DNA of 64,000 nt from Cellulosimicrobium cellulans (GCF_016907755.1 NZ_JAFBCN010000001.1:1178001-1242000); one strand, 5' to 3'; shown: positions 44,487 through 54,510, numbered from the stretch's first letter. Numbers and translations are program-made. The notes: generated by a model from the sequence alone, not told the origin.

Positions 44487-44607
44487 CGGAGGCCGGGCCG
44501 ACGGAGGCCGGGCTGACGGAGGCCGACGAGATCGGCGCTCCCGGCCCAGATCGGCAGTCGCGGCTGCCGATCTCGAGAGGGAGTGCCGATGTCGCGGTGC
44601 CCCCAGG
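44487..44607. repeat. Tandem GACGGAGGCCGGGC units and GATCGGCA inverted repeats (family B)
   Basis: Directly after the MFS stop come three copies of a 13-15 base unit (GACGGAGGCCGGGC, GACGGAGGCCGGGC, GACGGAGGCCGACG). These are followed by AGATCGGCAGTCG and its near-perfect complement CGGCTGCCGATCT, and a further GAGTGCCGATGTCG. It lies between convergent genes and may act as a terminator. Related GATCGGCA copies are at 16460-16480 and 20838-20935. Confidence 0.6.
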
Positions 44608-45582
44608 TCAGGGGCGGAGCGCGGCAGGGAGGGTCGTGCGGTCGTCCCGGCGGACGGCGCCCGCCTGCGCCGGGGTGAGGAAGAGCGCACGCGCGAGGTC
44701 GGCACCGCGCGCGTCGGCTCCCCGGAGGTCCGCGCCGAGGAGGTCGACGGCGTCCAGCCGGGCGTCGCGCAGGTCGGCGCCCAGCAGCAGCGCGCCGCGC
44801 AGGTCGGACCCGGTGAGGTCGAGACCGCGCAGGTCGGCGCCGACGAGGTCCGCGCCGGGCCGCAGGCGGCGGCGCACGCCGCCGTCCGGCGCCCGGTGCC
44901 CGACGGCGTGCCCCGGCTTCCCCCGGACGTGCCCCGCGGCATGTCCTCCGCCGCGTACCGCCCGCGACCCGGTGCCCGCATCTTCTCGACGGCGAGGACG
45001 GCGCGACGCGCCGCGCCGAGCCGTGTCGCGCACGAGGGCGCTCGCGCGGTCGACCAACGGACCGACGTCGCGGCGGACGGCGCCGACGTCGAGCGCGAGG
45101 AGGTCCGCCGGGGCGAGGTCCGCGAGGGGTGCGGTCCGGTCGAGGGCGCGCCGGGCGTCGTCGTGCACGGGCGCCGCGGCGGGGAGCGACAGCACCTCGG
45201 CGAGGTACCAGAGCAGCTCGTGGAGCTGCGTGACGACGGGGAGCGCGGCGAACGCGTCGTTCGCGGCGGCCGGGTCGTCGCGCCACGTCGCGCCGTCGTG
45301 CGCGGACCGGACGGCCGCCGTCACGCGCTGGCCGGCCCCGAGGCAGTCGTACGCGACGCAGCCGGGGAACCCGGACTCGCGCAGCCGTGAGTGGATGCCG
45401 CAGCCGAAGTCGTCGCGCAGGTTCGGGCAGGGCGTGCCCGCGGGCTTGTCGATCGCGAAGTCGGCGGAGCGCACCAGGTGCAGCCCGACGCAGCACAGGC
45501 CGGTGCAGCGGGAGCAGTCGCTGCGCAGGCCGAGCTGCTCGACGAGGAGGGCGCGACCGTCGGCCGCGGGAACGGGTGGCAC
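44608..45582 (-). CDS. Pentapeptide-repeat protein with N-terminal cysteine-rich domain
   Basis: A 324-residue protein. The N-terminal 80 residues contain clustered cysteines (CSRCTGLCC, PCPNL, FGCGIHSRL, GCVAYDCLG), like metal- or Fe-S-binding YkgJ-type segments. The middle is helical. Residues about 195-225 are a Gly/His/Arg-rich low-complexity stretch (GGGHAAGHVRGKPGHAVGH). The C-terminal third is a run of pentapeptide repeats (GADLVGADLRGLDLTGSDLR, GADLRDARLDAVDLLGADLR) that would form a right-handed helix. Function is unknown. A GTG start is used. Confidence 0.82.
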   Translation of the reverse strand: MPPVPAADGRALLVEQLGLRSDCSRCTGLCCVGLHLVRSADFAIDKPAGTPCPNLRDDFGCGIHSRLRESGFPGCVAYDCLGAGQRVTAAVRSAHDGATWRDDPAAANDAFAALPVVTQLHELLWYLAEVLSLPAAAPVHDDARRALDRTAPLADLAPADLLALDVGAVRRDVGPLVDRASALVRDTARRGASRRPRRREDAGTGSRAVRGGGHAAGHVRGKPGHAVGHRAPDGGVRRRLRPGADLVGADLRGLDLTGSDLRGALLLGADLRDARLDAVDLLGADLRGADARGADLARALFLTPAQAGAVRRDDRTTLPAALRP

Positions 45583-45697
45583 GTCCCGACGCTACGCCGT
45601 CCGCGGGACGCCGGGCACGGACATATCGGGGAGCGGGCGCGGGAAGGCGACCGGGTCCGGTGCGACCCGGCCGCCGTCCCGCGACCGGCGTGCGGGC

Positions 45698-47113
45698 TCA
45701 GGGAGCGGTGCAGGCTACGGCGGGGGCGGTGGTCGGGGCGGCGCCCGTCGCGATGAACCCGGCGGTCGTCGTGGCGCCCGCGGCGAGGGCGCCGTTCCAC
45801 GCGGCGTTCGTCACCTGCTCGCCCGCGGCGGTCGCGCCGTGCACGCCGCCCCACAGCTGTGCGACGGCGGTGCCCGAGGGCAGCGCGAACGTCGCCGTCC
45901 AGCCCGCGACCGCGACGTCACCCGCCGTGACGACGAGCTCGCCCTGCCACCCGCCGGGCCACGAGCTCGCGACGCGGACCGTCGCCGAGCACGCCCCGTC
46001 GTCCGGAGGGTCGGTCGGGTCCACCGGCCCGTCGCCGCCGAACCACGACGCCTCGACCGCGGTCTCGCGCAGGCCGCCCGGACCGTCGATCACGCGCGTC
46101 CCCCACGCGCTCGGCGCCGCGGCGTCGAACCCGAGGACCAGGTCGAGGTACGGGTCGGTGTTGCCGCTCCACGACCACGCGAGCCAGCCGAGGTCGAGTC
46201 GGTTCGCCTCCGCGATGACGACGTCCGCGTCGACGTCGCCCTCGGCGCGCTTCCAGCCGAACTCGCCGACCATGATCGGCAGCCCGGCGTCCACGAAGTC
46301 CTCGAGGTAGTCCGTGACCGTCGCCGCCTGCGCGTACACGCCGTACATGTGGATAGAGAAGATCGTGTTCGCGTCCGGGTCGGCGTCGAACACGCCCTGC
46401 GCCTCGGCACGCATGACGTTCGTCCAGTCCTGTCCCCAGTTGGGGGCGTCGACGACGATCGCGTGCTCGTAGCCGATGCCGCGCAGGCGCTGGATCGCGG
46501 CCGACGTCTCGGGCGCCCACCGCTGGTTGACCGTCGCGTCGTTGCCGAACGGCTCGTTGCCGATGTTGACGAGGACGAAGTCCTCGGTGCCGGCGAGCGT
46601 CGGGTACAGGTCCTCCCAGTAGTCGACCGCCTGGTCGAGCGTGCCGGCGTCGGGCGCGTACTGGTCGCCGTAGCCCGTCGTGTCGTGCACCTCGAGGACG
46701 CACACGAGGCGGTTCTCCTCGCACAGGTCGACGACGTGCGCGACGTCCTCGGGCGAGTTGCGCGTCCACTGGTCTCCGCTCGACAGGACGACGCGGACCG
46801 TGTTGGCGCCCGTGGCCTTGATGTCGGCGAAGGACCCCGTGGTGTGGGTGTACCAGGTGTGGGCGTGGTTGACGCCGCGCAGCACGAGGTCCGTACCGTC
46901 GGCCTCGACGACCCTCCCGTCCGCGACGTGGATGCCCGGCGGGGTGTCCGCCCCGGCATCTGTCTCGGTGGCCGCCGCCGACCGCGCGGTGACCGTCGCG
47001 ACCGCGCCGCACGTGGCGAGGACCGCGGCGGTCACGAGCGCGGCGACGAGCGGGGCGGACCGTCCGGTCCCGGGCGGTCGGGCGGCGTCGGGTGCGGGAG
47101 CGGTGCGGCTCAT
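45698..47113 (-). CDS. Secreted GH5 (subfamily 8-like) beta-mannanase with CBM2
   Basis: A 471-residue extracellular enzyme with a signal sequence (hydrophobic 20-48) and a GH5 TIM barrel (about 58-355). It is close in motif to actinobacterial and Bacillus beta-mannanases: LVLRGVNHAHTWY, NIGNEP with the acid/base Glu187, and PIMVGEFGW with the nucleophile Glu284. A PTDPPDD linker leads to a CBM2 carbohydrate-binding module (about 374-471) with its cysteine pair and tryptophans. It would cleave beta-1,4-mannan in plant cell walls. About 90 bases upstream lies AACCGATT, a weak LacI-type half-palindrome; no CebR-type box is seen. Confidence 0.93.
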   Translation of the reverse strand: MSRTAPAPDAARPPGTGRSAPLVAALVTAAVLATCGAVATVTARSAAATETDAGADTPPGIHVADGRVVEADGTDLVLRGVNHAHTWYTHTTGSFADIKATGANTVRVVLSSGDQWTRNSPEDVAHVVDLCEENRLVCVLEVHDTTGYGDQYAPDAGTLDQAVDYWEDLYPTLAGTEDFVLVNIGNEPFGNDATVNQRWAPETSAAIQRLRGIGYEHAIVVDAPNWGQDWTNVMRAEAQGVFDADPDANTIFSIHMYGVYAQAATVTDYLEDFVDAGLPIMVGEFGWKRAEGDVDADVVIAEANRLDLGWLAWSWSGNTDPYLDLVLGFDAAAPSAWGTRVIDGPGGLRETAVEASWFGGDGPVDPTDPPDDGACSATVRVASSWPGGWQGELVVTAGDVAVAGWTATFALPSGTAVAQLWGGVHGATAAGEQVTNAAWNGALAAGATTTAGFIATGAAPTTAPAVACTAP

Positions 47114-47255
47114 GGGACGACCTCGTCTCTGTCGGCTGCGCACGCCCGGGTCGGCGTGCCCCGACATCGTGGGGTCGGGGCGCCGCCGTCGGGCAGGCCT
47201 GAACCGATTAAGCGACGTCGTGCGCCGCCGAGAACGAGCCCGCCCGCCCACGAGA

Positions 47256-47300
47256 ACGGGGTTGGTGTCGTTCTCCGCCGGAGAACGACACCAACCCCGT
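47256..47300 (-). terminator. Terminator of acs: 20-bp perfect hairpin (family C)
   Basis: ACGGGGTTGGTGTCGTTCTC pairs perfectly with 47281-47300 across a 5-base loop, 17 bases past the acs stop. Its GTCGTTC/GAACGAC core resembles the hairpin at 41713. Confidence 0.85.
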
Positions 47301-47317
47301 GGTCGGCGGTGGGCCGG

Positions 47318-49336
47318 TCAGTCGTCCGAGGACGACGGCTTCTGCAGGCCGGCCGAGATGAGGTCCATCACCGACGAGTCGGCGAGGGTCGTCGCGTCGC
47401 CGACGGTGCGGTTCTCCGCGACGTCGCGCAGCAGGCGGCGCATGATCTTGCCGGACCGCGTCTTGGGCAGCTCCGGCACGACGAGGATGCGCTTCGGCTT
47501 GGCGATGGGCCCGATCTCCTTCGCCACGTGGTTGCGCAGGTCGGTCTGCACCGCGGCGGCGCCGTCGGCGTCCGCGGCCCGGGCCGCGTGCTCGCCGCGC
47601 AGGATGACGAACGCGACGACGGCCTGGCCCGTGAGGTCGTCGCTCGCGCCGACGACCGCCGCCTCGGCGACGATCTCGTTCGACACGAGCGCGGACTCGA
47701 TCTCCGTGGTGGACAGGCGGTGGCCCGAGACGTTCATGACGTCGTCGACGCGGCCGAGGAGCCAGATGTCGCCGTCCTCGTCCTTCTTGGCGCCGTCGCC
47801 CGCGAAGTAGATCCCCGGGAAGCGCGACCAGTACGTGTCCTTGAAGCGCTCGAGGTCGCCCCAGATGCCGCGCAGCATCGACGGCCACGGCTCGGACAGC
47901 ACGAGGTATCCGCCGCCCCCGTTCGGCACGGAGTGTGCCTCGTCGTCGACGACGTCCGCGACGATGCCCGGGAGCGGCACCTGGGCGGAGCCCGGCTTGG
48001 CGGCCGTGACGCCCGGCAGGGGCGAGATCATGATCGCGCCCGTCTCGGTCTGCCACCACGTGTCGACGATGGGCGTGCGGTCGCCGCCGATGACGCGGCG
48101 GTACCACATCCACGCCTCGGGGTTGATGGGCTCGCCCACCGAGCCGAGGACGCGCAGCGACGAGAGGTCGAACTTCGCCGGGATCTCCTCGCCCCACTTC
48201 ATGCACGCGCGGATCGCGGTCGGCGCCGTGTAGAGGATCGAGACCTTGTACTTCTCGACGATCTCCCACCAGCGGCCCTGGTGCGGGGAGTCCGGGGTGC
48301 CCTCGTAGATCACCTGGGTCGCGCCGTTGAGCAGCGGCCCGTAGACGACGTACGAGTGGCCCGTGACCCAGCCGATGTCGGCGGTGCACCAGTAGACGTC
48401 GCTCTCGGCCTTGAGGTCGAAGACGTTGCGGTGCGTGTACGCGGCCTGCGTGAGGTAGCCGCCGGTCGTGTGCAGGATGCCCTTGGGCTTCCCGGTCGTG
48501 CCGGACGTGTAGAGGATGAACAGCGGGTGCTCGGCCTCGACCCACACGGGCGTGTGCGTCGTGTCGGCCGACTCGAGCGCGTCGTGCCACCACACGTCGC
48601 GGCCCTCGGTCCACGCGGTGTCCTGGCCCGTGCGACGCACGACGAGCACGTGCTCGACCGTGGTCGGGTCCGCGCCCTCCTTGGGCGCGAGCGCCTCGTC
48701 GACCGCGGGCTTGAGGGCGGAGGCCGCGCCGCGGCGGTACCCGCCGTCGGCCGTGATGACGAGCTTCGCCTCGGCGTCGGCGATGCGGCTGCGCAGCGCG
48801 TCGGCCGAGAACCCGCCGAACACGACCGAGTGCGGTGCCCCCACCCGCGCGCACGCGAGCATCGCGACGACGGCCTCGACGACCATCGGCAGGTAGATGA
48901 CGACGCGGTCGCCGGTCTCGACGCCGAGCGCCGCGAGCGCGTTGGCGGCGCGCGACACGTCGCGCTGCAGCTCCGCGTACGTCACCGTGCGGGTGTCGCC
49001 CGGCTCACCCTCGAAGTGGATCGCGACCCGGTCGCCCAGGCCCGCCTCGACGTGACGGTCCACCGCGTTGTAGGCGGCGTTGAGCGTGCCGTCCGCGAAC
49101 CAGCGCGCGACGGGGGCCTGCGACCAGTCGAGCGTCTCGGTGAACGGCGTGCGCCACGTGACGAGGTCGTTCGCCTGCCGCGCCCAGAACGCGAGCCGGT
49201 CGGCCCGCGCCTCCTCGTAGAGCTCGGGCTGCGCGTTCGCCTGCGCGGCGAACTCCGGGCTCGGCGGGAAGCTCCGGGTCTCGTGGAGGAGGTTCTCCAA
49301 CCCGGGCTGGGCAGTGGTGGACTCGTTCTCTGGCAC
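47318..49336 (-). CDS. acs: Acetate-CoA ligase (acetyl-CoA synthetase)
   Basis: A 672-residue AMP-forming enzyme that activates acetate to acetyl-CoA. The P-loop is YTSGTTGKPKGI, with DTWWQTETGAIMISPLPG and VDDVMNVSGHRLSTTEIES. The C-terminal PKTRSGKIMRRLLR holds the conserved acetylation-sensitive Lys. Length is standard for Acs. The GTG start is preceded by GGAGGT. It is monocistronic, with a strong terminator. Presumed role: use of acetate released in overflow metabolism or polysaccharide breakdown. Confidence 0.96.
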   Translation of the reverse strand: MPENESTTAQPGLENLLHETRSFPPSPEFAAQANAQPELYEEARADRLAFWARQANDLVTWRTPFTETLDWSQAPVARWFADGTLNAAYNAVDRHVEAGLGDRVAIHFEGEPGDTRTVTYAELQRDVSRAANALAALGVETGDRVVIYLPMVVEAVVAMLACARVGAPHSVVFGGFSADALRSRIADAEAKLVITADGGYRRGAASALKPAVDEALAPKEGADPTTVEHVLVVRRTGQDTAWTEGRDVWWHDALESADTTHTPVWVEAEHPLFILYTSGTTGKPKGILHTTGGYLTQAAYTHRNVFDLKAESDVYWCTADIGWVTGHSYVVYGPLLNGATQVIYEGTPDSPHQGRWWEIVEKYKVSILYTAPTAIRACMKWGEEIPAKFDLSSLRVLGSVGEPINPEAWMWYRRVIGGDRTPIVDTWWQTETGAIMISPLPGVTAAKPGSAQVPLPGIVADVVDDEAHSVPNGGGGYLVLSEPWPSMLRGIWGDLERFKDTYWSRFPGIYFAGDGAKKDEDGDIWLLGRVDDVMNVSGHRLSTTEIESALVSNEIVAEAAVVGASDDLTGQAVVAFVILRGEHAARAADADGAAAVQTDLRNHVAKEIGPIAKPKRILVVPELPKTRSGKIMRRLLRDVAENRTVGDATTLADSSVMDLISAGLQKPSSSDD

Positions 49337-49486
49337 GCTGACCTCCGGTGCGCATCGACTCTGGTGCGGTCCGCCGGCGCGCGACGCGTCGCGCCCGGGG
49401 AGGCGGGTCCCTGTAGGGCCTCGTCGCGGGCGAGTCTAGACCTCGCGCGTGACGCGGGTCACCGCGTCCATGATTCGGGCGCCCTC

Positions 49487-51187
49487 CTAGCAAACTCGGT
49501 CCGCGGCGTCTCCGGTCGCCGTCCGTGAGGGGGGTTGACATCCTGGGGTGGCGCGCCGGACGGGGGAGGGAGACGCGCCAGTGGGCCAGATCACCTTCGT
49601 CCACCAGGACGCGCTCGGAGCGGTCACGGGGTGGTTGCGGGCCGGCCACGACGTGGTCCTGCGCGGCGACGCCGGGTCGGGCAAGAGCACCGTCCTGCGC
49701 GCGCTCGTCGGGCCGCTGCGGTCGTCGGGCACCGCGGTCGTGGAGCTGCCCGGCGCGGGGACGGGCGACGCCGTCCCCTTCGCCGCCTTCGCGACCCACC
49801 CCCCGTGCTGCGGCCCCGCGGCTCGGGCCGCGGCGGTGCGGCCGACGCGGCGGCCGTGCTGGCCGAGGCCCTGGGCACCCGCTCCGCGGTGGTCCTCGTC
49901 GACGACGTCCACCTGCTGGACCGGGCGTCGCTGACCGTCGTGGCGGCCGCCGCCCGGCAGCGACCCGACCAGGTCCGACATGTCGGTGACGTTCGAGGTG
50001 TCGAAGCGGAGGGTGTGGGCCCCGATCGTCGAGTTCCGGAACATGGCCGACATGTCGGTGACGTTCGAGGTGTCCCAGGGGATCGAGGCGGAGACGATGC
50101 TCCACCAGTTGATGCTGCCGGCGCCGTCGAACATGTGCGCCATGGTGGTGACGTTCGCGGTCTGGAGGCCGTTCACGCTGAGCTCCTGGGACGTGGCCGT
50201 CGACGCGTTCGCGAACGCGGAGGAGAAGTCCGTGATCGTGGACGGCGCACCGTTGATGTACGTCATGTTCACGGCGTTGGAGAAGGCGTACGCGGCGGAG
50301 GTGGTGCCGACGGCGTCCGTCCACTGGTTGACGCCCTTGAGGGCACCGATCTCGGCGACCGTCTGCGTGGGCGACCCCAGGCCCTCGAACGTGCCCGTGA
50401 CCGTGACGTAGGCCTGCCCTGTGCCGGTGCCCGCGTAGGTGTGGCAGTTCCGGCCGTCCACGGCGGGCACGGAGACCTCGCCTGCCCCGCTCGCGTAGTC
50501 GCGCCAGTTGATCGTGGCGTCCGGCTCCGTGAGGTAGAGGCACAGGGACCGGTCGGCGTCGAGCCCCAGGTCGAAGTCGAACGCGACGGTCCCGCCCGCA
50601 GGCGGCGCCGCGCCGGTGGTGATCGTGCCGGCGTCGAGCGTCGCGGTGTCCGTCCAGCCGTGCCCGTTCGTGAGCGTCACGACGAGGCCGGTGAGGTCGA
50701 CCGTCTGCGTGCCCGACGGCAGCCCCGCGTCCGCGGCGACGGTGAGGACGAGCGCCACGGACTGGTGTCCGTCCGCGTCCGAGTCAGCGCCGAGGACGGG
50801 CGTGGGGTCCGACGAGACGGTGACGGACACGTGGTCCGCGACCGCGGCCGGGACCCGCGCGCCGGCGACCGTGAACGTGGCCCGGAGGTTGTCCCCGACG
50901 GCGGTCACGGGGACCCCCACGACGGTGTGCGTGAGCGTCGTGCCCGCCGTGAGCCGGTCGGTCGCCGGGTCGAACGGCGACCCGGACCTCGTCCAGGTGC
51001 CGCCGGGGAGGGCGTCCTGGTCGAGGCCGAGGCTGCCGGTGGTCACCGACGACGTGCCGAGCGGCGCGCTGTCGTTCCACGCCGCGTACGCCCCCGTGGC
51101 CGGCAGCGAGATCAGCAGCACGACCGCCGCGGCCGCGGCGAGCAGGGTCGCGCGCAGCGGGCTCGTGGAGCGTGCCTGGCCGTTCAT
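49487..51187 (-). CDS. BspA-type (DUF285 repeat) surface protein, 3'-truncated with run-on tail
   Basis: An exported protein whose genuine part is residues 1-406 (51187 down to 49970). The N-terminus TLLAAAAAVVLLISLPATGA followed by YAAWNDS is an alternate (SipW-type) signal like that of the gene at 51320. A beta-rich domain follows (about 50-215), then a DUF285/BspA segment with ADMSAMF-like repeats, including two DTSNVTDMS units. These repeats stop in mid-unit at DTSNVTDMSDL. The remaining 160 residues of the open frame (to 49487) are antisense to the LuxR fragment and look like noise. The gene has probably lost its repeat array and anchor. Confidence 0.7.
   Translation of the reverse strand: MNGQARSTSPLRATLLAAAAAVVLLISLPATGAYAAWNDSAPLGTSSVTTGSLGLDQDALPGGTWTRSGSPFDPATDRLTAGTTLTHTVVGVPVTAVGDNLRATFTVAGARVPAAVADHVSVTVSSDPTPVLGADSDADGHQSVALVLTVAADAGLPSGTQTVDLTGLVVTLTNGHGWTDTATLDAGTITTGAAPPAGGTVAFDFDLGLDADRSLCLYLTEPDATINWRDYASGAGEVSVPAVDGRNCHTYAGTGTGQAYVTVTGTFEGLGSPTQTVAEIGALKGVNQWTDAVGTTSAAYAFSNAVNMTYINGAPSTITDFSSAFANASTATSQELSVNGLQTANVTTMAHMFDGAGSINWWSIVSASIPWDTSNVTDMSAMFRNSTIGAHTLRFDTSNVTDMSDLVGSLPGGGRHDGQRRPVQQVDVVDEDHRGAGAQGLGQHGRRVGRTAAARAAGPQHGGWVAKAAKGTASPVPAPGSSTTAVPDDRSGPTSARRTVLLPDPASPRRTTSWPARNHPVTAPSASWWTKVIWPTGASPSPVRRATPGCQPPSRTATGDAADRVC
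49581..49969 (+). pseudogene. Truncated, frameshifted LuxR-family/AAA-type regulator fragment
   Basis: The N-terminal part of a large LuxR-type ATPase regulator is visible. From GTG 49581 it reads VGQITFVHQDALGAVTGWLR, then Walker A GDAGSGKST. After AFATHPP (C run near 49799-49804) the frame shifts by one, and the protein resumes as DAAAVLAEALGTRSAVVLVD, giving Walker B VVLVDDVHLLDRAS. The similarity ends near 49969, where the reverse strand begins to encode the BspA-type protein. About 130 of an expected 800-900 residues remain, with no LuxR DNA-binding domain, so the gene is non-functional. A good RBS (GGGAGGGAG) is still present. Confidence 0.75.
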
Positions 51188-51319
51188 GTCAGGTGTCCCG
51201 TCTGAGGGTGCGAGTCGTGCGGGCCGGTCGGCGACCGGCGGTCCGGCGGGGAGGCCGGTGGAGCCACGGGCGGGGCAGGAAGGGGGCGCGACCGCCCCGC
51301 CCGTGGGGATCGTGGGTGG

Positions 51320-51877
51320 TCAGGGAAGCTGGTTGTCGGCGGCCTTCTGCTGGAGCGAGACGTCGATCTGGCTGAGGTCGACGGCCTCGGTCATCGAGCC
51401 GCCGGCGGTCTCGTCGAAGGTGATCGTGACGACGGCGCTCAGCGTGCGTGGCGTCGAGCCGGTGTCGGTGATCGTCGTGACGGGGGTGGTGCCGTCCAGC
51501 AGCTGGACGTCGGCGGTCACGTCCTCCGGAAGCGTGAAGCTGTCTCCGTAGGTGACGGCGGCATCGACGAGGATGTTCTCGCCCTCCGCCGTCACGGAGA
51601 CCGGCACGGTGCCCGTGAGCACGTCACCGGGAACGAGCCGGAAGTCGGTGATGGCGTCGATCGTGTGACCCTTGTTGGCGCCCGGGGTGTCGTCGACCCA
51701 GGTTGCGCTGCCGAACGTCGCCTCGAGCTGTCCGACGGCCGTGCCGGTTCCACCGATCGCGCCGCTCTGGTTCCACAGCGCGAACGTGCCCGCACCGCCG
51801 AGGAGGACGGCGACGCCGGCCGCGGCGGCGACCGAGCCCTTGACGGCCCCGTGGTTCTTCTTCGTGGTGGTGGTCAT
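51320..51877 (-). CDS. Exported protein with alternate (SipW-type) signal peptide
   Basis: A 185-residue secreted protein. MTTTTKKNHGAVKGSVAAAA, a hydrophobic stretch and FALWNQSG match the alternate signal domain of actinobacterial proteins handled by a SipW-like signal peptidase. The mature part is beta-rich and TasA/CalY-like in general character: VPGDVLTGTVPVSVTAEGEN, then LSAVVTITFDETAGG. The family includes fibre or matrix proteins of biofilms, but no function is shown here. The ATG at 51877 is likely. It lies upstream of the BspA-type gene (132-base gap) on the same strand, so the two probably form one export unit. No SipW gene is in the window. Confidence 0.8.
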   Translation of the reverse strand: MTTTTKKNHGAVKGSVAAAAGVAVLLGGAGTFALWNQSGAIGGTGTAVGQLEATFGSATWVDDTPGANKGHTIDAITDFRLVPGDVLTGTVPVSVTAEGENILVDAAVTYGDSFTLPEDVTADVQLLDGTTPVTTITDTGSTPRTLSAVVTITFDETAGGSMTEAVDLSQIDVSLQQKAADNQLP

Positions 51878-52180
51878 GGTGCTCGATCCCCTCTGGGTGG
51901 GTCGGTCGCGCACCGCGCGCGCCCGTCTTCCAGCAGGATCGGGTCGCGCGAGACCGCACGGGGGTGCGCACGGGCGACTGAGTAGGTAGCGACGACGCGC
52001 CCACCAGGACCGTTACGGATGCCCGAGGCAACTTTGAGGGTCGGCGGCCGGGACTGAGTCGTCCCGGGCCTGGCGCGCGGCCCGGCGCACGGCCCGGCGC
52101 GCGGCCCGGCGCACGACCAGCGTGCCGGGTCCGCGGGGCGAGGCCCGCCGTCGGGCCGGAGCGGGAGACCGGGCCTCGGG
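51878..52180. other. Intergenic region with promoter of the exported protein and a 12-bp tandem repeat
   Basis: No gene is supported. At 52073-52120 a 12-base unit (GCGCGCGGCCCG alternating with GCGCACGGCCCG) repeats four times. The AT-richer stretch near 51985-52040 (TAGGTAGC, GTTACGG, AACTTTGAGG) is the likely promoter area of the gene at 51877. Confidence 0.45.
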
Positions 52181-53017
52181 TCAGCCGCGCGCCCGGCGCT
52201 GGCGCACCGCCTCGTACAGCACGACCGTCGTGGCGCTCGCGGCGTTGAGCGAGCTCGCCGAGCCGAGCATGGGGATGCTGACCATGACGTCGCACGCCTC
52301 GCGCCACCCGGCGCTGAGGCCGGACGTCTCGTTGCCGGTGAGGACGAGGGTCGGCCCCGTGAGGTCGTGCTCGGCGAGCTCGACGTCGCCGTGCTCGTCC
52401 GTCCCGAGCAGGGTCAGCGGGACCCCGGCCGTGCGCTGCGCGGCGACCCACTCCAGGACGTCGCGCCCGGCGGGGACGCGGACCGTCGGCACGGAGAAGA
52501 TCGAGCCGGTGCTGGCGCGCACGGCGCGCGGGTCGTACGGGTCCGCGGCGTGCCCCGCGACGACCAGCCCGCCGCCGCCGAACGCGTCGAGCGAGCGCGC
52601 GACGGTCCCGACGTTGCCCGGGCTCGTGGGGCGGTCGAGCACGACGCCGAGGAACGCGGCGTCGTCCCCGGAGGCGCGGCCGCCCACGGCGATCCGCCCC
52701 AGGTCGTCGGGCGGCGTCGCGACGACCGCGAGCAGCTCGGGCGCGTCGTCGTCCTTGCCACCGAGCTCGCGCATGAGCTCCGACGACACGGCGAACCGCT
52801 GGGTGCGGACGCGGTCGAGCATCGCGTGCGCCCAGCTCGACAGCGACCGGTCCGCGTCGACGAGCCACGTCCGCACGGTCCAGCCCGACTCGACCGCGAG
52901 CGTGATCGGGCGGACCCCCTGGACGAGCGTCTCGCCCGCGCGGTGCCGCTTGGTGCGGTTGGTGAGGAGCGCCTCCCACTGCTGGAACGCGGCGTTGCGG
53001 GTGGTGACGCGCTGCAC
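52181..53017 (-). CDS. TrmH/SpoU-family RNA 2'-O-ribose methyltransferase
   Basis: A 278-residue knotted (SPOUT) methyltransferase with an N-terminal substrate-binding domain. The catalytic region has the three SpoU motifs: VLDRPTSPGNVGTVARSLDAF, TLVLTGNETSGLS, and SIPMLGSASSLNAASATTVV. It would methylate a ribose in rRNA or tRNA; the exact site is not determinable. The GTG start lies 2 bases past the malic enzyme stop, so it is co-transcribed with that gene. Its RBS lies inside the upstream coding end. Confidence 0.9.
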   Translation of the reverse strand: MQRVTTRNAAFQQWEALLTNRTKRHRAGETLVQGVRPITLAVESGWTVRTWLVDADRSLSSWAHAMLDRVRTQRFAVSSELMRELGGKDDDAPELLAVVATPPDDLGRIAVGGRASGDDAAFLGVVLDRPTSPGNVGTVARSLDAFGGGGLVVAGHAADPYDPRAVRASTGSIFSVPTVRVPAGRDVLEWVAAQRTAGVPLTLLGTDEHGDVELAEHDLTGPTLVLTGNETSGLSAGWREACDVMVSIPMLGSASSLNAASATTVVLYEAVRQRRARG

Positions 53018-53019
53018 GG

Positions 53020-54510
<1,491 letters not shown>

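Noticed and set aside
47202-47209. AACCGATT upstream of the mannanase as a LacI-type operator
   Set aside because: Only an imperfect 8-base half-palindrome; too short to call without binding data.
43544-49528. A 1994-residue plus-strand open frame
   Set aside because: It is a high-GC shadow over an MFS gene in another frame and antisense to the pentapeptide protein, mannanase and acs genes.
49970-51205. Continuation of the LuxR-type frame to 51205
   Set aside because: Beyond 49969 the plus-strand frame is antisense to the BspA-type coding sequence and shows no NACHT/TPR or LuxR helix-turn-helix features.
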